From assembly GCF_002443255.2 (NCBI RefSeq), contig NW_019211456.1, forward strand, positions 58,013,578 to 58,077,577: a stretch of DNA of 64,000 nt. Reading direction: 5' to 3'. Position numbers and translations under genes: made by a program. This stretch comes from Varroa destructor (Eukaryota; Arthropoda; Arachnida; Mesostigmata; Varroidae). The stretch's first letter is position 1. Each line of letters starts with the position of its first letter. This document shows positions 37,401 through 49,700 of the stretch, piece after piece. The notes beneath the pieces were generated by a model. That model was not told where the DNA came from and did not search any database. It saw nothing but the letters and a program-made list of their open reading frames with translations.

Positions 37401-39501
37401 TTGCTGCTCGTACGTCAACTAAACGAGCTGCTGACTATTGCGCGCCTTGCAGTAAGTTTTCGCTTAATTATCTTTACTGCTCGGGGTACTTATTTAAATC
37501 TTACCAAAAGCATGTTCGTTTGAACATTTCAAATCGCGTCGTAACATCATCGTATTCTGCGCCTATGTGTTCTAATATTGATTATAGGCAATAGGCAGCC
37601 TGTCATATGAACTGCCTTCGATCCTTGAGATCATGCTTTTATCTCTGCTGAAGACTGTTTCATGCTGGTAAAGCATATAATACAGCGTGAAGACAATTGC
37701 TTACGCAATCTCGTGCATGGTCTATAATTTTCATTTCTGAAAATCGCAAAAAAACATTTGTTTTTCAAAGTCTTTGTAATGCCCACTTAGATGTTGGTTT
37801 GGCGGTGGATAGATTTCGAGGAAGCCTAGTCATTTTGCTTTTCCGGTAGCTACATGGTAGCGGAATGCTTCGGTTACACTATTACCTGATCTGATAGGCT
37901 AGTATTAATTCTGCGTTTTCGAAAAACAAGAGCAAAAAAACATCCCGGCGTCTCGCTGCGCTTGCTTGCTAGTTTTATACCAAGCGCTTGACATTGACGG
38001 AAGAGGTAACAACGTCATTAATCCTATGCAGGTTATTTGGAACATCGACGGACAGGGCTTCGCGTTGTTTGATTTCTTCGCATGGCAGCAAAAATATTAT
38101 GATGAATTTTCTTCTGGCCAGCATCTTCTGCGGCTTTTCTGAAGAGAAGTTCGTGCTTCATCATTACGTTCTGTTCTAAGTTTACGACTAGTACGTTTGA
38201 TGATAGCTCTACATAAACTATGGTCAATTGCTGTTGGAATTAGGAGTTCTCGTCGAGATATGGCGCACTAAACAAAGTATTTGTACGCTGTGCTCACATT
38301 ACGGCAAGTGGAAAAAACAGTGATTCCAGTCGATAGTTAAATTATAAATCATGCTATTGCAATTGCTATTCTTCAGGTCTAGGTACAGCAACGACAGACG
38401 TTATGATTTGAAGTTGCGTAAGATCGTAAATGTGATCATCGCATAGCACCTGGATATTGGAGCATGACGAGTTGTTTATTGAATCATCACACATTACAGG
38501 AACTACAATGTGGATAATGCGATTTTTCGTTGAGTAACAAAGTGCTATAGCCCTGTTTCACTCTAGAAGTTAAGAACCATCTCTTCTTTGTCAAGGCTTT
38601 TGGCAAGAGCTGCTCCTATAGAAGTTCGTCTTACTTTGGCTTGGATTTTCAGCGAGAGTGACTTTTGTGATCAGCTTGTGCTAAGGCTTTTAGGCAGCAA
38701 CGAGCGTTGCTGTACTAAGCACACTAGTAGATACACACTAATCTTAAGCGACGTCCGAAGAGTCCGTTCATTTTGTAGAGTTGAACGTATTCGATCTTGT
38801 TATTCACTCAAAATTAGGATCATTTCACCAAGTAGTAGTGACACTAGACACTCTTCTGCATTGAAATTTCTAGGATTATTAGATATTGGTGTTTCGTTGT
38901 AGATATTTCGATTTGCTTTATAGAATACCTCGACAGGTTATTTAAAAGCCGAACGGAGTCCTGTTCCAAACATGATGAGTTTGTACTTTTTTTCTTTTTT
39001 TATGGGAAGACTTAGTTGCCTTTCAGCACCAAGAATAACGCCGCCCCCAGTTTCAATATGTGCGGTTGGTTATATTGTTGTCAGGTTAGGGACTAAGTAA
39101 TCTGTTTTGAGGGTATTTTTGTACTTAATTTGCATGAGGAATGAGTCGTGTTACTACGTGAATAGTTGTTGACTCATTAACCCATACGTGATGTAAAACA
39201 CTACCGTTTCTGCACCATCGATTTGGTTTTTTAATGATACAAATTCTCAGCTCTCTGGTACAATACAGCTGCAGTATGCCTAGGCACTGTGTGAATTTAC
39301 TGAGTGACTAAATATTTATAGGTTGTTCAGGATGGCTACGAGTTTTTTGGGGACCGTCGGCTCGTTACGATATTTTCAGCTCCGAACTATTGCAATGAAT
39401 TTAGTAATTGTGCAGCAATCTTGATGGTGTCTGCGGATCTAACATGCAGCTTTCGGGTGATCAAGCCACAAGAATTGCAAAGTCAATTCTCAGATCTATA
39501 A
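34204..39501 (+). CDS. PP1-like Ser/Thr protein phosphatase catalytic subunit, six exons
   Basis: Family role: a metal-dependent phosphatase that removes phosphate from Ser and Thr of proteins, normally directed by regulatory subunits. Exons: 34204-34443, 35382-35514, 35789-36017, 36278-36485, 36849-36959, 39322-39501; 1101 nt, 366 residues plus stop, all phases consistent. Signatures present: GDIHG (121-125), GDYVDRG (149-155), LRGNHE (179-184), CCHGG with His231, RAHQ with His306, and SAPNYC (326-331). These supply the metal ligands and catalytic His/Arg known for the family. PP1-like traits are [12 protein letters not shown] near the start, the C-x-SF strand and IKP near the end. Oddities: about 62 extra N-terminal residues rich in Lys, Arg and Glu; NYCNEFSN where canonical PP1 has NYCGEFDN; and an end at QFSDL, without the PP1 C-terminal tail and its TPPR phosphosite. 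It is probably a lineage-specific paralogue rather than the main PP1 gene. Confidence 0.93.
35204..35280 (+). repeat. two TA microsatellites in PP1-like intron 1
   Basis: TA runs at 35204-35229 and 35264-35280, separated by an AT-rich spacer, about 100 bases before the exon 2 acceptor. Confidence 0.9.
35382..35514 (+). CDS. PP1-like exon 2: first metal-binding motif
   Basis: Residues 81-124 plus one base. The acceptor ATTCCAG|ATG is phase 0 and the donor CACG|GTTAGT phase 1. It encodes [32 protein letters not shown] and GDIH. This acceptor gives 21 residues between RLL and the conserved Cys, against 22 in PP1. An in-frame alternative acceptor at 35316 would add 22 residues. Confidence 0.85.
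35789..36017 (+). CDS. PP1-like exon 3: catalytic core
   Basis: Residues 126-200 plus two bases, phase 1 to 2. The acceptor is TTTTTTGCAG|GT and the donor AATCG|GTACGG. It encodes [19 protein letters not shown] and [14 protein letters not shown], the most conserved part of the PPP fold. The GNHEC of PP1 is GNHES here. Confidence 0.94.
36278..36485 (+). CDS. PP1-like exon 4: CCHGGLSP region
   Basis: Codon 201 completed, then residues 202-270, phase 2 to 0. The acceptor is GTGGATAG|G and the donor ATG|GTAACG. It encodes [29 protein letters not shown] and [11 protein letters not shown]. The spacing from EC to LP (18 residues) equals that of PP1, which fixes the junction with exon 3. Confidence 0.92.
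36849..36959 (+). CDS. PP1-like exon 5: DRGVS to RAHQ
   Basis: Residues 271-307, phase 0-0. A long T run and AACAAAAG|GGT form the acceptor; the donor is CAG|GTAAGC. It encodes [16 protein letters not shown] and FDLLCRAHQ, carrying the catalytic-site His306. Short and easily missed, but unmistakable by motif. Confidence 0.93.
36960..39321. other. PP1-like intron 5 (2.4 kb)
   Basis: Separates RAHQ from VVQDGYEFF. It is AT-rich, with no nested gene that I can support. Confidence 0.6.
39322..39501 (+). CDS. PP1-like exon 6: C-terminal strands and stop
   Basis: Residues 308-366 and TAA, phase 0. The acceptor is ATTTATAG|GTT. It encodes [29 protein letters not shown] and [10 protein letters not shown]. 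Phe315/316, Cys349 and Phe351 correspond to positions that line the RVxF-binding groove of PP1, so docking of PP1-type regulators is plausible (inference). Translation stops 13 residues after VIKP begins the tail. Confidence 0.93.
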   Translation, partial: VVQDGYEFFGDRRLVTIFSAPNYCNEFSNCAAILMVSADLTCSFRVIKPQELQSQFSDL

Positions 39502-39564
39502 AACAAAGGTGCATCTTTATTTTGACTCTATCTAACCAAATTCAGATAAAGTACCACGAAGTCA

Positions 39565-39584
39565 GTCTGTCTGTCTGTCTGTCT
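39565..39584 (+). repeat. GTCT tetranucleotide run in the presumed 3' UTR
   Basis: Five perfect GTCT units, starting 64 bases after the stop codon of the PP1-like gene. Confidence 0.85.
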
Positions 39585-40745
39585 AATAGAGTTTACACAA
39601 TATTATTATCTTTCTGTTTTAGTCACGCTGAAATGTATGTACTATTATGTATAGGAAACTTGTTCAGCGAAAATTTTTTTTACTATATAAACATTAGGAC
39701 ATAAGACAGGTTGGAATTTAGTCGACTCAGAAGTTCAAGTTGTTTTACTTGTCTCTTAGTTGTACGTTTGTATATTTTAGCAACCTGCCAACATAACTGT
39801 GCGGTGCGTACGTATTATTTAAATTAATGTGAAACTTATTTTCACTACGTGCATTTTTCTGCCTTTGCCAATAACTATGGGTCGTATAGATCGTGCAGGA
39901 TAACTGTTTTTGTCGGGGGACGTCGACTTAAGACAGCCTTCTTGGTGGCCAACTAAACCGATGAATTTACTAGATGTTCGTCAATTTTCCGGCCGCAGCG
40001 TATAACGCAAATATAAAAATGGTGTGTAGAAGTGATTATTTTCTAAGTACTAGTAGTGAATCATACGAAATTCGTATGTGCGAAGTGTTTTTAACTAGCT
40101 GACATGGCGCGATTTGCTGCTGAGAGCTTGGGATCTACACGATCTACCTTAACCACAACCTCAGATCTACAGAAATCGCTTGCGAAGAACTAAATTTTTA
40201 AAGGAAAATTTAGTTAGGAAAAAAAGTTGTTTTTAGGTTACAAGCTAAGATTTATAATGTGATACAATGCGATTCCTTTTCTAATAGTAGTATTCTGTTC
40301 ATACGAATATAGAAATATGGAGGAAATGTGCGAAGGTATGACATGTCATGCCTCAACCAGGACTCACCATGTTGAACCATCTTATCGTCTTCTGTTTCAA
40401 GATTTGTAACCTGAAAGAACGCTCGTGAATGATGTAGAACAGTAACGTCTTCGTGATGATCTCTTGAGATCAAACACCGTATGGTATTTTGATTTACAAG
40501 TAGAACATGTCAATAGTAGACGATTCGACAGCGATCTTGTGTCTTCCTGATACAATTACGACGACAACAACGAAACAAGCTCTATTTTTGTTAGTATTTT
40601 AATGCAGTATTTGTTATTGACTGAACAATTCGCTTGTTCTAGGATTGTGGGTAGCGGAGCGTAAAATATTTGTCAGTGATGTGGGAACAACTTTGTGAAT
40701 CGGATGTAGGTTGCCATGAATCTGTAGACGAAATTGGTATTACGG

Positions 40746-40751
40746 AATAAA
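40746..40751 (+). terminator. candidate poly(A) signal of the PP1-like gene
   Basis: This is the first AATAAA I find downstream of the phosphatase stop, followed by a T- and GT-rich stretch from about 40770. It implies a 3' UTR of about 1.25 kb. A non-canonical signal closer to the stop cannot be excluded. Confidence 0.3.
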
Positions 40752-41420
40752 TATTTTACCCTGACGGTAATGTTTCTTTCGTTTAAGTTGGTTCTTACTG
40801 AATTATTTAATCAGTGTTTGGTGCGTCGTAAAATTCGACGAAGCTTATCTCTGTGGTAGTTCGAGTTCTAGCAGAAAACAGAAGACGTGAGCTCAAAAAG
40901 CTTCGTTCAAGATAGACGGTTGAATAGTAGGACAAAGATATGCAAAGCATTTCTTGCAACCAACTTCTTGAACTCTTCCACAGAATCTGTACCTGGAGTG
41001 ATTTTACTGTTGATAGTTTTCTCTCGGTTTAATGTTTTCGGATTTCCAATTCTAATTTAGGTTGGCCGCGTATTAACTGGCACAGCTATAGGTAAACCGC
41101 TTACTAACTTGGCGGGATAGTGCAATAGTTTTCCTAGATTTTCTTTCAGGGCAGATTGCTAAGACGCAAATAATAACATTTCACGGATTGACCCAGAAAG
41201 ATGCAAAGAGACACATCGATTACATAATTTGGTCAGAATATATTGAAGCAACAGAAAAGCTTGGGTTAGTGTTCTAGGACCTGAAATCCCTGATATTCGC
41301 CAAGTTGCGCATATCGGGGATTTTAAGAAGAAATAGACCACTTCACTATGATTACTGTAGAAGGTCAACTACGAAGTTGATATTTAGAGTGATCACGGAC
41401 GAATAATTGTTGCTGGCTCT

Positions 41421-41436
41421 GCTGCTGCTGCTGCTG
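41421..41436 (+). repeat. GCT trinucleotide run
   Basis: Five GCT units plus one base, outside any supported gene. Confidence 0.85.
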
Positions 41437-44400
41437 TTATCTCTTCCCACCCATTTCGCTTGGGTTATAGTCCACAGTGCAGAATAAAATGGTGGCAAAC
41501 GGCGCCCGTAGTGCCTGCTCGACTAATGGTCAGAGATCAACCGCAAAATAGCCGAAATCTATAGCATTGTCCTTTGTGTGCGTTCAAATATGTCTACTAC
41601 AGTTCTCGCTTATCGGCATGCTCCAGGATTATTCCGTACGAACGATTGAAGATAAAGCGGTGCTTTTCCATCTCATCGGACGGCGTTTTGCTTCGATTCT
41701 TTTTTCCCTTTCCCATCCCACCCCACACTTTATAGGTGGTCTGGTCAAACGTTGCTCACTATGGTCAACCCCTTGCATTACATATACTTGGTTAGGTCGG
41801 CTACTCATTCTTCCTATGGATCTCAATGCGAAATCTAAGAGCAGGCGAGCTGCTGCGAGACGGTGGCTGGACCGGAGGACAAGTGTAATCATTGCCCAAC
41901 ATCACGACGAAGTAGAAAGAAGAGAAGTTTAGCCGAATTTGATCAGGCGTAATGGCCGAGATAAAAAGAAGATTTGCCACCCAGGGATTCATTCGCCTTT
42001 GTCTCTGTGCAGTAGATGTACTTTTCTATCTAAGTAAGTATGTACGTATGTCCAAATTGGTGAATGTGGATGTGTATATCAGCTACGTATAGAACCCCAT
42101 TGATCGCTAGATACCTTTCACCCATCTTTAGGCCTAAGCCATGTACACACCGAATAACGATTCTAAATATGTTATAGCGATGGTTAGAGGTAAGCGACAT
42201 TTTAGCTTAGGTCCTTACAGCACTGAAACTGATCCGTTCTGATTTGCTACCACTGCTAATAGTAATACTAATACTCTTATGAATAGAAGCCCAGGAAGTC
42301 CCTGGAATTGATGTTGGGATGCATACATCCATGACCAGCCACCTCCACCCCACTATACTTAAAATGAGTGCGACTAGGACGTGGCCGTCCAGTGGAAGAT
42401 AAGCGCTAGTCAGCATCTTGAGGAAGATTGATCTGTACATAATTAGAAGAAGAAAAGGCATAGGATATTAGGGGACACAACATAGGACGGGAAGATTACC
42501 TCGTCACGTTGGTAATATTTGGCCTCTGTTTCTGAATTGCTTCATACTATTGATCGGCGGGACGAGCACGAACGATGGACAAGGTAACATGGCAACCACA
42601 TAATTGACCATTATAACCCTGTCAGGTGAAATAATGAGCTGATCCGCCTGATAATTTTAACAACATGTAAATGCTCCCCTTATGAACTGTTTTCGTTAAC
42701 TTAAACAAAATACCTGTACATTTACATCATAAATTTGCCTGATGTACAAAACGCCGTTTTCTCAATTTAGAATTTTAGTTTTGTAGCCGGCTATGTTTGA
42801 TTGATTCGCGTTGATTAGTTGAGCATTCTAAAGAATCAGTAAAGATGAATTGCAATTAAAGTTTAATTAAGTTGAGTTAATAGAGTTAAGCGTATCTACA
42901 CTGAAATTATATAGAATTTCATAAATATATATCGTAAAGAAAATACGCTGTACTGATTTCAGCAAAGTAAATTAAACACCCAGAGAATATCGTACCCTTC
43001 ATAAATGACTCAGACAGATAATAACAATAAAAGTTCTAGTATAATATTCGGGAAAAATATTTCAAAATCTGCAATTGTCATTTTTTTTTTTGACGCAAAC
43101 GGTCGTGTGCTATAACATTTGCATATTCGAAGGCCAAACTATAGGCAGACAGTTTGTATTTTCCATGGTTATGCGGCTCATAAAAGCATCCAGACAAGGA
43201 CTCAACGGAGGCCAAACCAAATAGTAACGAAGACTATGAATGGGACGTAAAATATCCTGCCGTTGTTCACCGTTCGTAAGGCTAATTGCTCATAGTATCA
43301 TTCATTGGTTTAAAATAACCGCTAACTAACCGATAACTATTTTGAACAAAACATAGATACCTATCGTTATCTTATTATTGTTAATATTACCAGATTTTAT
43401 CGATATCCAGACAGCTATTCAGAAAATCGCTAGTGCTACTAGCCTTTTTGTTTTTGATAGACAGAAGGCATCCTTATTTTTTTTAAATAATTGCTGCCCA
43501 CGATTATTACACGATACGATTATGACAGGTATCTGGTAAGGTATCTATCTCTGAATATTTAAGGCTTATGCAAAAAGCTTCAGTTTTTACATTACCTATG
43601 GGTGCCTAATAGCGTAATAACGACTGAACTTTTACTAACGCAATTTTTTTTATTGCAACGCCAACACTATGGTCGGACTACAGAAGCTTTTCGCACGTAC
43701 AAAAAAAAAAGTTGAAAATTAATTCCGAGTAGTATTTCTATCTATATCCGGGTAGTCCGAAAAGATTTTCTACTTTTTAAGCTCATCGATTTTCTTTAGC
43801 AAATAACTTCAATGTTTTTTTTTTTTGTCTCTTTTTCATGTTTGCGTTGGACCATTACTCCTCGTACTATATTCTTTCTATTCAGATGTCAATATTGATT
43901 GGTGTTTAAGATTTAATCACATCATTCTTTCTCTATGTGTTATGTCATCGGCATAGCAATATTAACAACGAGAGTGAATTTCTTCATTGTCGTTATGTGC
44001 ATGAATTTCGCTTTTTGAGAATCTTTTATTAGGGATAGGCTTTTGAAACACGAGTTTTCATTTATGGTAACACAGACAGGTTACGCCCGGACGATTTATT
44101 GGCATTTCAAATTCTTATTGGTATTAAATAAGCTGTACAATGATTGGCGCGATGAAATATATGAAGCAAACTTGTTTGTCTCCTTATTTTATTGGAAGCT
44201 AGCAGTAAGCTTGAGCTCGAATTGACTACAGTTAATCTAAATGTCCAGCCGATAGGAGCTGGTATTAGACATCGAGGTGTACATATGTGGTTGTCCACGC
44301 TTAGATTTTGGTGATGTCAGATGGATGGTCAGTGAAATGTTTTGGACCACGAACAGGATGATTGTTGTTCAAAATAAGGTTTTCCCAAACAGTCTTATCA

Positions 44401-47400
44401 ACGGTCTTTCTTAAGAAAGTTTTTTTTTTTTGGATATTCGGATACGAAATTACACAACAGCAGGAATAAATCCAGTCGTTTGTAACAGCCTAGAAAGCCC
44501 GATACACTGTTCAGTCGTCTCTGTAGAGAACGAATAGTAGGACCTCAGATAGGGCGGTGTTGCCCAGTGTGACCGTGCAGATATACCGAATGACGTCGAT
44601 GGCTATTACAACGATTAATCTAACACAACAATAAGCCACTGTCTACCTAATGGTATTTCGACTCGTTACTCAAAGAGCAGACCATTTTTGATCGTAACTT
44701 AAAAGCTTTTCGAAAACAGACGATGTACCTACTATAACATTCGATTTCTTACAGGTAGAAAGTTTATAGGTAAATCAGGAAGTGCTATGTAACGATCGTA
44801 ACAAAGAGTCGCTTTCGTCTTGAGATCCAGGGCGTAAACAATATGCATTTAGATATAGTCCACCGAAGTATTGCTATGGGCCAGCGTCTTGAGGCGCTTT
44901 TAATCGTATTGATCTACTTTTGATGGTGCTATAAAGGCTGATTCTCAACTTTTTGGGGATTTTAAAGACCAGATGAAATTTCAAATTTTACCGCTATTGT
45001 CTTAAAGACTGCCAGAAGCAATCCACATGACCTACCTGGTTTTCTCGAAGAGATTGATTAGGATTGGACCATTAAGGAACGATGTCAGCAGTTCGTGTTT
45101 GATTACTCGTGACGGGCATCTACTTTAAACCATCCACAACTAAAATTCAAATGTAGCTTTGAACTGCGCTTAATCAAAAAGTTTAAACATCCTAATTTGG
45201 TTGAAAACCGCTGAAAATTCGTTAGCTTCACTATGCAGTTTAGTATTTTAGAATCAGGCTCTGCTGATGCAGCTTTTGTGTCACTTACGTGCCTCGTACA
45301 AGATTGGACTATATTGACAGCATTTATGGCACTATTCAGTCTACTATCAACATCAACATGGCAACATGCGTTTGTCATCCAGCAGAACGTATAACAGACC
45401 CTTTCGATGAAGTGATTCTTCTCAGGCTTGATATCGGGAATTTAATTATTTTCTTATATTAACTATCACCAGGATCCGATATAGTGCATGTACTAACTTC
45501 GAATATTTGGTCTCATTGTTTCTCAGACTAATATCCAATATTTTTTTGTTTAAACCAGTATTTTTCTTACCGCGATAATGCGAAGAATTATTTAAAAATA
45601 TCATTATCAATTTATCTACGTAAAACGCTGTTGTTACTGAAAATAAAAAAAGTGACGCTATTCGCATCGAAATCGTTGCTATATCGAAATAAGTTTATCT
45701 TGCAGGTCGTTTTTATAATCCTGACGAAGAATTGCAACTGAGACGTACTTTTCTTCTTATCTTCCTTCTCTGTTGGCTCTACTGTTTTGCCCTTTTTCAC
45801 GTTTTCTGTAGGTAGTTACTTTTTCGCAGAAGAAGTACTGCTTTTGCCGCCAATGCTACGGTGCATCGTTGTTGCAATCGCAATACGACAATCGCCTTAT
45901 ACGCAACGCCAAAGTAAATACCTAGTTACGAGCGTAACGTTCAGCCTCAGCATGAGCATTCAGGTAAAAAGTCGATTTTGCATAGGAAATAACAGGGGCA
46001 AGACCTTAGTGGTATCATCTTGTTATTTCTTTAACGTATTATATCAAACGGTCGTTTACTAACGGCTGTGTGGTTTTATCAGTTGAGAGCAGGAGTCTTA
46101 AGCACTGAGGAATAAACAGGGGCCACTGCCGTCTAAGTGGTTGCCTCACCCTGAAGGCCGATCGTGGAACGACATTAAGTCGATACGAGAATTTGAATCG
46201 TATAGCTGCGTGTAAACGGGCCTATATATCTATAAAGATATGATGCTGTTTAAAGCTGACTGTACCAACCCGTTAACCTTCACTGGTTTTGAACATGCAA
46301 TTTTTTCTATGGAATTACATATTACTTTAAACAACAAGTCATCTTTCTCTCTTAATAATGTTCCTCTCAACTGGAAATGAAACTAGATTCTGGTTCTGTT
46401 TTTCCCCGATTACATTAGACAATCATACTGGAATGATTCCGCTGAAATCATTCTGTAATTAATAGCTATGATTTCATTTGTAGAGTTAATGAGACCATCT
46501 CTTCAGTGTTGCCTAAACCTACGTCTGCATAGGGGAACCAAATAAAACAAAAGGCTGATCTTCTCGATGAGGCGGTACCTGGGTCGAACAAACTTCCCCA
46601 CGTATCTGCTTAAAGGACGTATTGTATTAGTACGCAGTTTGTCAGTATTTACGGCACAGCGTTATTCTGGCTGCCCCATCAGATATTATATTATTGACAA
46701 GAATATCTACGGTGGGACATTGTAATGAACTCAGGTATGTTCGATGACCTTAATCCATTACATGCTTATTATTAGCCTACATCTTTGTATTATTCAATGA
46801 GATTCATGTATGCAAATAGCCGGTGACGATTAAAACCGGCCGATTTATAAGTAGATATTTGAATACCTCTGCAAATTATTACCGTTCGAACGATGAGCCC
46901 ATTCCATCAGCAAGAACTAATCTACTTAGTCTATCTGAGGGGCCAATCAGTTATCGATTTAGAATAGAAAACGGTGCCTCAAATATGTGTACTCGTGTGT
47001 ATCGTGAATTTTTGGGATAAAAACGTGTCTGTTTCAAAAAATCAAATTAGATAATTACACAATTCTTTTGACCAAGCCTGATTCACGCGAATATAACATT
47101 TAAAATCTTATAAAAAATCAAGTCTACCAATTAAGGATCGCTTTCGGTTTACTACTGATTTTGGTCCAAGGATATTCAGGTACTTAATAACCCATATTCC
47201 ATTTAACCTGCCATTTATGCAAAATCAAAACATAGTTCAAGTAATTCAAAAACAAAAACAACGTATTGGTGACACGTCAATAGGTCAGCTATAAGATCTG
47301 TTATATGTAAATTTAGCGCTTATCGCAGTCGTTCTCGTTACAACCTTTAACCGGGTTATGTAGAAGTGTATTATATACATATGAAGAGCTATGATGCAAC

Positions 47401-47805
47401 TTTATGATTCAAACATCTATGAAATAGGGGTTACAAGAAAACGAATTAGAAACAACAGCACGCCTAGATTTGTTTCTGGTATTTCATGGGATGGTCTCAA
47501 TAGGGCGGTTATAAATACACTATCACAGTGTTCGTTACCTTCATTTGACGCTAGAGCATTTACTATGGAACAGTAAACAGCAAATCTTGTCCTTGTTGTT
47601 GTAAAGTTGTTGAACGCTGTAGATTTTTCCTATGTTGCAACATAAACCTATCCTAAGTAGAACGCTAAACATATGACTACCGGACGTGGTGCTATAGATT
47701 CCGATCGTGATTTTTGTTCTCAGGGTTAACAGGCATGGTTTCAGTTCCGGTTCAGACCCGGGCATAGACGCACTTCGCTCTGTGCTGGGAGCCAGATATC
47801 TCATG

Positions 47806-47850
47806 GAATGCCTAACGGCGATACCGGACGTAAAACTCGAAACACCGAGG
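47806..47850 (+). repeat. dispersed repeat, copy B
   Basis: Partner of 32037-32081. In this copy the segment lies within an open frame (47707-47901) reading ECLTAIPDVKLETPR here. That frame matches no family I recognise. Confidence 0.6.
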
Positions 47851-49700
47851 GATATTAGTTTGATATTATGTGCGTTTTATCCTTCTGGAAGTCTCGGCTA
47901 GACTGAAAACTAGGGTCATTTTAGCCGGAGCCCAATGCGGGGATGCTAGTTACAGCAGCATGCATAATGCCCTTTTAGTTTGCCTTACGGTCATGCGTCT
48001 TCGTATGCCTAATTTCCTTGCTCTTGAGGAACTACCAGGTCTCCTGCGCGTAACCGTTGTCATAAGCTGCAATGTGTTTTCATCTATTCACGTTGTATAT
48101 TCGATGTTAGCACACGCCGTTTACCTTCGATACCATTAGGTCATCGTACTGGATCCCCTTCAGAAGGCGCTTGGCAAGATCGCACACGAATTTACATTCG
48201 AAGTAATGCACGTATTGCCTTCAAAAAACTTTGCGGCTAAGATCATTGCTCTGTAATCGTTTTTATCTTTCCTACTAGTATGCTGCAGGTATACCTTTCG
48301 TATGGTTTCGTAAAAGTTCAGTGTCCTCGTCTTGTGTTTACCTATTTTGTTAGGCTTTCTTTTTTTAGTTACGAACTACGTATACAGTACCTTTCTTCGA
48401 ACAGATGCAGTAAAGTCTTCCAGGAAGGAATCTCTAAGATACGTATTTTTTTTTATATCCGGTTATCAGTTGAAAGAAAAATTATATAAGACCGCGATTG
48501 CCGTCATTCACGCAGCTTTAAAGAGCAACAACAACCATTGTAGTTGGCGTAATCTGAACTTTTTCTAATAGTTATTATGAGTACTATTATTTTTATACAC
48601 ATTATAATTGTCCACGACCAGATATTGCATCTTGTTTAAAGTATAGGTTAGCGTACCAACGATCGGGGTATGGCACCCGTATGGCAAATATGGTCAAAAA
48701 AATAAGAGACATGTTTACATTACATTGTATAGCGTATACTAAAAATCAATTTGCTCCCATGACAACACAAAAACTATCGGAAGATATACGTAGGGTGTTA
48801 GTGGCAAAGTTTACGTGTCACACAAAAACGTTTTAGGTAAATGAAATTTATTTGCTCAAATTCACTATTTGAGCTGACAGTAGGCATCACTATTACATCG
48901 ACTGCAGAAGATTCGTGCTAATCTCGGCATAATTGGAAAATCCACGCGAATGAATAAGATTACACCTTTTGAAAGAAGCCTGATTCACGCAGTTGCCGTT
49001 CAAGCTAACTAAACCGATTTTTCACAGCCACCATAATGCAACCTGTAATATCAAGGCTCACAACAATTTTTGTTCCATATGAGCAATAATTTGACATTGT
49101 TTCCTGCTCAAACTACAGAGTAAATTGCTTGATGATAGCTAATACTATATAGAAATTCTCAACAATATCATCGCACGCGTGTAAATTTCCATCTGCTGTT
49201 ACTGCACCAGAAGAAACAAAAGGCGTAATATCGTTCGTCTGTTCTTTGTTTTGTGAATCTGAACTCTGCATGTCTGAGTGCATGTTTGATGACGAAAACC
49301 TCTGCGCTGGTAAATACAGTCGGTGACGTTTTCTTCATGCGCAATGGCAAGTTTACCTAGGGCAATGGTAAGAATGCCAACGGGAAATATATGTTTCTTA
49401 ACAGTATTTATAGCCAATGTCCAGGATGTTTAAGTAATGAGCTTCTACAGTTGAGCAATATCTATTCTATGCGCTGGTTGTAGCTTGGTAGTTTTTTTGC
49501 AATAGTTGCTTGGTTGTATTTAAGTGACATATTGGGGTATAAGTTTATCTACGTTTTCCCTGAGCTTAAGCGCTTTTGATGATAATATTTGGTCGTTACT
49601 CCTCAAGTGGAATAGTTTAGCCCCTACGACTCCAAAAATTTTGCTCTGTCGTTTTGGTCTGATGGTTAAATTGGTGGGCTCGTGTGTTTTTAGCTTAATA

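Larger units (their letters stand above)
39585..49700. other. gene-poor region right of the PP1-like gene
   Basis: Apart from the candidate poly(A) signal and a short CTG/GCT run (41421-41436), I see no supported gene. The longest open frame (41567-41932, 121 codons) is overlapped by open frames on the other strand and has no recognisable domain. One copy of the dispersed repeat lies at 47806-47850. Confidence 0.5.

Noticed and set aside
41567..41932. 121-codon plus-strand open frame, with open frames also on the opposite strand
   Set aside because: Both strands are open in the same place, which fits composition rather than a gene; no family resemblance.
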